Shown in pieces: positions 5,614-10,396 of a stretch of DNA of 10,396 nucleotides; the stretch's first letter is position 1, and the number at the start of each line of letters is the position of its first letter. The stretch is from an uncultured Bacteroidales bacterium (GTDB lineage Bacteria > Bacteroidota > Bacteroidia > Bacteroidales > Bacteroidaceae), in assembly GCA_947367415.1 (NCBI GenBank), contig CANBEE010000083.1, positions 1 to 10,396 on the forward strand. The letters are read 5' to 3'. A program made the translations under genes and the position numbers. The notes under the pieces are model-generated. The model saw only the letters and a list, made by a program, of their open reading frames with translations. It searched no databases and had not been told where the DNA came from.

Positions 5614-8600
5614 TTATCTGACAAAATACAGATGACAGCGAGTGGTGCCATCGGAGAATATCTGACGAAGAACATATACGCCTGTAGCTGTGGGTTGCAA
5701 ATCACCCAGGCATACGCCCTGCAATGAATAATATGTAGAAGCTATAAGGTCGACAGAATTGGCAAGTGGCTCTTGGATATTGGTCACAATATCCCTAGTA
5801 TTCACGGGAGCAGGACCTGCATGAGTGGGTACCACCTTGCGGATAGTACCATCGGGATTGAAATAAAGACGATCGATGCAGGTTTCGCGATGATAGCCAG
5901 AGCCATTCTTTCCTTGCCAATCCTTATTGATGCGATGATACACGATATACCACTCATCACGTCCAGGAATCTGAAGGATTGAATTGTGTGCAGTTCCATA
6001 AATCTCATCGCGAGGTGACTGTATCAGTATGACAGGATTATCGGCTACAGTAATGGGACCAAGAGGAGAGGTAGACGTACCATAAGCTACGTGGTAGTTG
6101 TTGCTACCAGTATCATCAACGCTCCATAAGAAATAGTAGAGACCTTCGCGATAGAAGACATAGGGTGCCTCACGATAGGCATAATCCTGAAGCGAACCTC
6201 CCGAAGGAGTAAGAACCTTGATGGTATTCTCTTTGACAGTAACCATATAATCTTCGAGCTGGGCACCTGCCATGTAGCCATTGCCCCAATAAAGATAGGG
6301 AGTTCCACTGACTGGGTCAACAAAGACATCAACATCAATCTGCTGTCCGCTACCTGTAGGTGAACGTTTGATGATAGACTCACCCTTATCAACAAAGGGG
6401 CCAACGGGCGTATTGGCCACAGCCACGCCGATTTGCTTGCTACTGCCCGCATTGCCACTGAAGTAGAAGTAGTATTTGTAGTCGCCATCTATCTCACGTT
6501 CCTCAATTGCCGGGGCCCAGGCATTGCCATTAGCCCATATCACCTGAGCGGTTGCCAAATCTACAACATTGGCTTCGTATGTCCAATCAATCAGGTTCTC
6601 AGATGAGTAAGCAGTAAAATATGTACCTGCCCAACCAGCCAAGCCATCGGTGGTGGTGTAGGCATAGAAGCGTCCAGTCTTCTTGGAGTAGAGAATCTCA
6701 GGATCGGCATGGTAGCCTGGCAATATAGGATTCACACATACGCGAGCACTTACTTGATAGGTTTTACTACTACCATTAAAGTTGAACGTATAGGCTATGG
6801 GACCTTGGGTAAAATCCTGCGGACCTGCAGGAACAACGCTTGTCCCTGGGAAAGCTTGAAAACGCGGATCAAAGCTAGAGAGGTCAGTGCCACCATATAC
6901 GGGAAGGTAAATAGTAGAAGAAGATTCATCCACATCGTACATATCCATGCGGACATTAGCATTCTGGGAAGTAATCTTACCTAGACTGAGGGCTTTGCTG
7001 GGCCAACGCTGCACAAGACGCTCAGCTTCCTCTTGAGTAATGGGAATTGTAGTACCATGACGTGGAGTAAAGATGTCGGTATTAGCTGAGTTACGGACAT
7101 ACGTAAAGTTGCTGAGGTCAGTGCTCTTACAATACTGATAGTGTCCGCTGGTGTAGCAATCATACATGAGTATCCACTCATCGGAATTGATAAGTTTGAA
7201 TACTCCCGACCCCTCAACGGCGACACTAGTCTGCTGTAGATAGCGATACTCGGGTGTCCACTCCCCACGCAGGGTCTTGGCTGTAGCTTTCATGATTCCA
7301 TTGCCCTGTCCCTCGGTCTTGAAAAACATGTGATACAGTCCGTATAGATATACTATATCAGCATCAATCGTATTGGCTCCATGATCATACAGGACTTCAG
7401 GCTCTGAGAGTTCCGTAAAGTCCTCGTTAGCATAGGAACAGTAAGTAATGTAGTGTGCCCCCTTCTCACCAATGGCATAGTACACCATATACTTGCCAGC
7501 TTCGGGGTCGTAAATCGTCTGCGGAGCCCACACCTGTGTCAAATCATCTCGATTGAATCTGTGAGGCCACGCCGTGGGGAAATCAATGGCTGAATGTGTC
7601 CAGTTCACCAGGTCCTTGGACCGCATAAGTACCAAGCCATCATTTGAGGACCAACCTTGTGAAGAGCGCATGTCTGTAATAACCATATAAAAGTAGCCAT
7701 CTTCGCCACGAAGGATATGAGGATCACGCACAGCCTTCTTGCGAGATATTGTATCGGAGCTAATGATGGGATTGCCATCATTGAGGGGCACATAATTGTA
7801 ACCATCGGTGCTAAGGGCAAAACAAATCTGCTCCTGCCACTGGGCATTACCATTAAAGTAAGCAAAGAGATACCCCACATAGGGTTCCTCCTCGGCAATA
7901 CGAATATCAAATGTGCAGGAGTCTGTAACTTGGCCCTTAGTAAATATGGCCGTAAGTTCTACATGCTGTGGTTCTCCTGCTGGAGAAAGGCGTAGCAAAC
8001 GGCCTGCATTGTTCATATAGTCAGGACGACTTGAACGCCAATGGATAATGGATCCCTCAGAGGTAAGTGAGGGCAAATAGAGGTCTGTTTTAAGATTCTT
8101 GAGATTACCATCGAGGATAAGCATACGCATATCGGACTGCACACTATTATAGTCGTCCAGACGTGGCACGACGGTAACATGATACTCACGTGAAAGTGCT
8201 ATTTGCTGTTTTGTGAAGGTTGCCGTTAGAAGCACATGAGCCGAGTCGGCACCTACAGCGGGACGAGTCACCTTTCCTGAGGAGCTGACGATACGTTCAT
8301 CTGATGACTGCCACACAATGCTCACACCATCGTCCCCTACTGAAGGTAGCGCCATATCACCATACAGGGTGGTTGCCGGAAGTTCCGTCTGAGCCATAAC
8401 AGCAGCTACCTGCTGGGCAAAGAGTTCACTATTGAGAGTGGCAAGGTTAGATGAATGAAGGATAATATCCTCATCGGACACGGCACCGCTATAGATGCGG
8501 AAGTCGTTGTATTGGGCACCTTTGAGATACACATCGCCCTGATAACATGAACGGCCAAGGAAATTATGCTTTGTGGCACCCAAGTCGGCCGGAGTAAGCG

Positions 8601-9837
8601 TCACTTCATCTGTAACTACAAGCACACCATCAACGAACAATTGTCCTACTTGGTTACGCTGACGATAGGTAAAAGCATGCCACTCACCCTTATGAATAGC
8701 CTTTCCTGCGGTTACGGCTTGCTCTCCCGAATAGTGAGTCTTGGTAATAGCATAACGCGATTGGTTGGCACCAAAGAAAATGCAACCATTGGCATCCTTG
8801 CCCATATCAGTGGAGTTAGCAAAGGTGAACACAAAATTTCCATTTGAGCCCAAACTAGTTGATGCTGGGATATAGAGATTAGTCGAAATGGTATAGTCAC
8901 TAAGAGAAGCAAGCATCGTTCCAACCGAAGCACCCATATCGAAATAGCCATTATCTTCGCCCAACGAAAGTACAGGAAGCCCTGCTACGGTAGTTAGCGA
9001 AGCACTATTCTTAAGTTCTCCCTCATAATTGCCAATCTCGCTTTTGGTGTTTTCAAAGATGAAATGAGCCTTCAAGTCAGCCTCTGTCATGTCAGGAGTG
9101 AGACCACATAGTGTAGCCACCTCTGCTGAACTCATGGCACCATTATAGATGCGGAAATCTTTGATATAGGTGCTTTTCAGATATGATTCTCCCTCATCGA
9201 GCGGAGCACCTATATGGTTGAACGCAGTAGTACCCAACTCACTGAGTGTATGCTCCAAGCGACCTCCCGACACGAGTTCTCCATCAATATAGAAGCGCAC
9301 AACATCTCCATACTGGGTCCATACCAATGTCTTCCAATTATTCTTATCGACCGCTTTTGACGGAGCCACTGTGAGTTCCTCTGCAGGAGTGGAAGGCGAG
9401 TAATGAAGAGCACAATCACTAACCTTAAATGCAGCAAAGCCTTTATTTGACAACGACACATTGGGCGAATGAGCAAAACATAAGAGATTGTTTCCTGGTT
9501 TATCAAGTGTAGATGATGTAGACACATACACAGTGGCCACTACTGTAAAGTTATCTAAGCCAGCCACCTCCTGTCCGAAGTCCTCTCCCAAGTCTACAGT
9601 ACTGTTAAGTACACTCAGTTTAAGTACTTTTTCTTTTTTGTAAGTACCAATAGTTGCAGAGCCCGTGAGCACCCCATGGTATCCATTACCTGAAACATCC
9701 TGCACAACAGGTGCACCTAGGGTATCATTCTCCAAACTGTAGTGTAGTCTTAAATTCACATCGGCCCAAGCCGTAACATTACATGCCAATATAGCAAGAC
9801 AAAGGAGGATACTGAATTTCATTGATTTGCTTTTCAT
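5614..9837 (-). CDS. Secreted multi-domain protein with two LamG, three Ig-like and two GH43 domains
   Basis: This 1407-residue exported protein is probably a bifunctional arabinofuranosidase/xylosidase-type enzyme. Order: signal peptide (1-26, cleavage likely after AWA); LamG jelly-roll 1 (about 28-245, ending KDFRIYNGA); LamG 2 (about 255-460, NDFRIYSGA); two Ig-like domains of the atrophied bacterial Ig type (about 465-557 and 560-648, with IVWQSSDERIV and IIHWRSSRPDY). GH43 domain A (about 655-925) has general base Asp705 (VRDPHI), Asp825 (TIDADI) and general acid Glu875 (VEGSG). A beta-domain follows (about 950-1032, with GTDLSSFDPRF and QDFTQGPIAYTF). GH43 domain B (about 1036-1335) has Asp1045 (HADPEI), Asp1168 (QIDVDVFVD), Glu1223 (REAPYVF) and the conserved His1284. 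Both triads look intact. The last 40 residues (YYSLQGVCL, GVYVLRQIF) resemble a type IX secretion C-terminal signal. An in-frame ATG at 9822 would also leave a signal peptide. No clear promoter is seen. The substrate is unknown. Confidence 0.9.
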   Translation of the reverse strand: MKSKSMKFSILLCLAILACNVTAWADVNLRLHYSLENDTLGAPVVQDVSGNGYHGVLTGSATIGTYKKEKVLKLSVLNSTVDLGEDFGQEVAGLDNFTVVATVYVSTSSTLDKPGNNLLCFAHSPNVSLSNKGFAAFKVSDCALHYSPSTPAEELTVAPSKAVDKNNWKTLVWTQYGDVVRFYIDGELVSGGRLEHTLSELGTTAFNHIGAPLDEGESYLKSTYIKDFRIYNGAMSSAEVATLCGLTPDMTEADLKAHFIFENTKSEIGNYEGELKNSASLTTVAGLPVLSLGEDNGYFDMGASVGTMLASLSDYTISTNLYIPASTSLGSNGNFVFTFANSTDMGKDANGCIFFGANQSRYAITKTHYSGEQAVTAGKAIHKGEWHAFTYRQRNQVGQLFVDGVLVVTDEVTLTPADLGATKHNFLGRSCYQGDVYLKGAQYNDFRIYSGAVSDEDIILHSSNLATLNSELFAQQVAAVMAQTELPATTLYGDMALPSVGDDGVSIVWQSSDERIVSSSGKVTRPAVGADSAHVLLTATFTKQQIALSREYHVTVVPRLDDYNSVQSDMRMLILDGNLKNLKTDLYLPSLTSEGSIIHWRSSRPDYMNNAGRLLRLSPAGEPQHVELTAIFTKGQVTDSCTFDIRIAEEEPYVGYLFAYFNGNAQWQEQICFALSTDGYNYVPLNDGNPIISSDTISRKKAVRDPHILRGEDGYFYMVITDMRSSQGWSSNDGLVLMRSKDLVNWTHSAIDFPTAWPHRFNRDDLTQVWAPQTIYDPEAGKYMVYYAIGEKGAHYITYCSYANEDFTELSEPEVLYDHGANTIDADIVYLYGLYHMFFKTEGQGNGIMKATAKTLRGEWTPEYRYLQQTSVAVEGSGVFKLINSDEWILMYDCYTSGHYQYCKSTDLSNFTYVRNSANTDIFTPRHGTTIPITQEEAERLVQRWPSKALSLGKITSQNANVRMDMYDVDESSSTIYLPVYGGTDLSSFDPRFQAFPGTSVVPAGPQDFTQGPIAYTFNFNGSSKTYQVSARVCVNPILPGYHADPEILYSKKTGRFYAYTTTDGLAGWAGTYFTAYSSENLIDWTYEANVVDLATAQVIWANGNAWAPAIEEREIDGDYKYYFYFSGNAGSSKQIGVAVANTPVGPFVDKGESIIKRSPTGSGQQIDVDVFVDPVSGTPYLYWGNGYMAGAQLEDYMVTVKENTIKVLTPSGGSLQDYAYREAPYVFYREGLYYFLWSVDDTGSNNYHVAYGTSTSPLGPITVADNPVILIQSPRDEIYGTAHNSILQIPGRDEWYIVYHRINKDWQGKNGSGYHRETCIDRLYFNPDGTIRKVVPTHAGPAPVNTRDIVTNIQEPLANSVDLIASTYYSLQGVCLGDLQPTATGVYVLRQIFSDGTTRCHLYFVR

Positions 9838-9866
9838 AGATATACTATATTTTGTGTTTTACAGAC

Positions 9867-9895
9867 AAAAACCGGGCTTTCACAAGTCCGGCTTT
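9867..9895 (-). terminator. Rho-independent terminator after the acyl carrier protein gene
   Basis: Read on the minus strand, AAAGCCGGACTT pairs with AAGCCCGGTTTT, with one A-C mismatch, one G-T wobble and a short loop, followed by TTTTT (9871-9867). It lies about 50 bases after the acyl carrier protein stop and just ahead of the large GH43 gene. The two genes are therefore probably separate transcription units. Confidence 0.72.
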
Positions 9896-9943
9896 CCAAA
9901 GGTGTTATTGATAACATGAAGACTTCCGCAACATATACGGAAC

Positions 9944-10243
9944 TCATTCATTCGATGTAGACTTTGCTCTTCTTGTACGTGCCGGAGCCTTTTCCTTAAG
10001 TGCATTGGTGACACCATCAATGAGGAACTGCAAGGTGTACCCGTCGTACTTTATTTTCGAATCATCCGGGAAAGTTATCTTGAACTTGGCCTCAATGGCT
10101 GTAACCACATTAACGATATCCATGGAGTCTGCATTAAGGTCGTTTACCAAATTGGTTTCGCGTGTCAGTGTATCGGGATTGATAGTCAGTTCTTTCGCGA
10201 TAAATCCTTTAATAAGCTTCTCTATGGTTTTTTCCCTCATCAT
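9944..10243 (-). CDS. Acyl carrier protein, non-canonical
   Basis: This 99-residue protein is a four-helix carrier domain. The phosphopantetheine attachment site is Ser40 within NDLNADSMDIV, and the preceding TNLVNDL and following AIEAKFKITFPDD fit the family. The attached 4'-phosphopantetheine arm would carry acyl or other thioester intermediates. The sequence differs from the usual Bacteroidales fatty-acid AcpP, which has GADSLDTVEL and is acidic throughout. Here DSMDIVNVV replaces it, and a basic, probably flexible tail (KEKAPARTRRAKSTSNE) is appended after residue 82. It may serve a specialised pathway such as a pigment, lipid or natural-product route, but no partner enzyme is in the window. 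ATG 10243 and the adjacent ATG 10240 are equally plausible starts. A longer frame opening at 10327 would begin upstream of the promoter and is unlikely. A terminator follows, so it appears monocistronic. Confidence 0.87.
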   Translation of the reverse strand: MMREKTIEKLIKGFIAKELTINPDTLTRETNLVNDLNADSMDIVNVVTAIEAKFKITFPDDSKIKYDGYTLQFLIDGVTNALKEKAPARTRRAKSTSNE

Positions 10244-10286
10244 AATTATACTCTGTCTATATTTTTTATTTTTTAAGTTTCTTTTG

Positions 10287-10317
10287 CAAAGATACAACAT
10301 CTTGCCCATACCGCCAA
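10287..10317 (-). promoter_or_regulatory. Bacteroidetes-type promoter of the acyl carrier protein gene
   Basis: On the minus strand the -7 box is TATCTTTG (10294-10287), an exact TAnnTTTG match in the context TTG-TATCTTTG-C. A TTGG at 10317-10314 lies 19 bases upstream and can serve as the -33 element. This is the best promoter in the window. The predicted 5' leader is about 35-40 bases, A/T-rich, with no obvious structure. Confidence 0.75.
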
Positions 10318-10326
10318 GGAGTTGCA

Positions 10327-10341
10327 TTCCTTAATAAGGAA
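10327..10341. repeat. Perfect 7-bp inverted repeat upstream of the acyl carrier protein promoter
   Basis: TTCCTTA-A-TAAGGAA is a perfect inverted repeat with a one-base centre. It lies about 10 bases upstream of the -33 element and is the size of a dimeric-regulator half-site pair. It could be an operator for the acyl carrier protein gene or for a gene starting beyond the right edge. It has no T-run typical of a terminator and is too A/T-rich to be a strong hairpin. The remaining bases to 10396 show nothing I can assign. Confidence 0.4.
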
Positions 10342-10396
10342 ACATCCGAAAATACATTATATCACCGCATTTTTCGCTCATTTAATCATGCCAACT

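Noticed and set aside
6087..6488. Overlapping 133-codon minus-strand frame and other alternative frames inside the large GH43 gene
   Set aside because: They are shifted readings of one continuous 1407-codon gene with intact domains, have no start signals of their own and encode no recognisable motif.
2468..9837. Polysaccharide utilization locus
   Set aside because: Two GH43 proteins are present, but there is no SusC/SusD pair, no hybrid two-component sensor or sigma/anti-sigma pair, and unrelated genes lie between and beside them.
10244..10327. Twenty-eight-residue N-terminal extension of the acyl carrier protein starting at 10327
   Set aside because: The extension overlaps the -7 and -33 elements of a strong promoter, and carrier domains of this family start close to the first helix (EKTIEKLIKGF).
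10388..10396. ATG at the right edge on the plus strand as the start of a divergent gene
   Set aside because: Only three codons are visible, and no Bacteroidetes-type -7 box precedes it on the plus strand, so it cannot be supported from this window.

Overview
The window looks like a chromosomal segment from the phylum Bacteroidota, order Bacteroidales, most likely a Prevotella- or Bacteroides-like gut or oral organism. The evidence is threefold. Three gene starts are preceded by the Bacteroidetes-type -7 box (TAnnTTTG or a one-base variant, each time as TTG-TAnCTTYG-C) instead of a sigma70 -10 box. The gene content matches: a sigma-54 activator followed by an LptE-type lipoprotein, a multi-repeat DUF349 protein, and secreted GH43 enzymes with LamG and Ig-like modules. 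Shine-Dalgarno sequences are mostly absent or weak. The genus is inferred, not proven.

Layout. (1) 1-2322, minus strand: an operon-like run of a sigma-54-dependent activator (1069-2322), an LptE-family outer-membrane lipoprotein (541-1062) and a conserved Bacteroidales hypothetical protein whose C-terminus lies outside the window (1-512). (2) 2323-2467: a compact divergent promoter region. (3) 2468-3502, plus strand: a GH43-family lipoprotein, closed by a strong terminator (3532-3567). (4) 3684-5528, plus strand: a five-repeat DUF349 coiled-coil protein, closed by a long hairpin (5548-5587) that lies in the convergent gap and may serve both strands. (5) 5614-9837, minus strand: a 1407-residue secreted protein with two LamG domains, two Ig-like domains, a GH43 domain, another Ig-like domain, a second GH43 domain and a short C-terminal tail. 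(6) 9944-10243, minus strand: a small acyl carrier protein with its own promoter and terminator, followed by a 153-base upstream region containing a 15-nt inverted repeat.

How it fits together. The left operon is envelope housekeeping: LptE is the lipoprotein plug of the LPS-export translocon, and the activator presumably controls RpoN promoters that are not in the window. The two GH43 proteins suggest hydrolysis of arabinose- or xylose-containing plant glycans. No SusC/SusD pair, sensor or transporter is visible here, so they look like orphan enzymes and not a complete polysaccharide utilization locus. The acyl carrier protein is not the usual fatty-acid AcpP type and stands alone in this window. 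I found no mobile element, CRISPR array, tRNA or rRNA. I also found no clearly undescribed multi-gene system. The most unusual items are the double-GH43 architecture, the Asp at the general-acid position of the GH43 lipoprotein, and the isolated acyl carrier protein with a basic tail and an operator-like palindrome.
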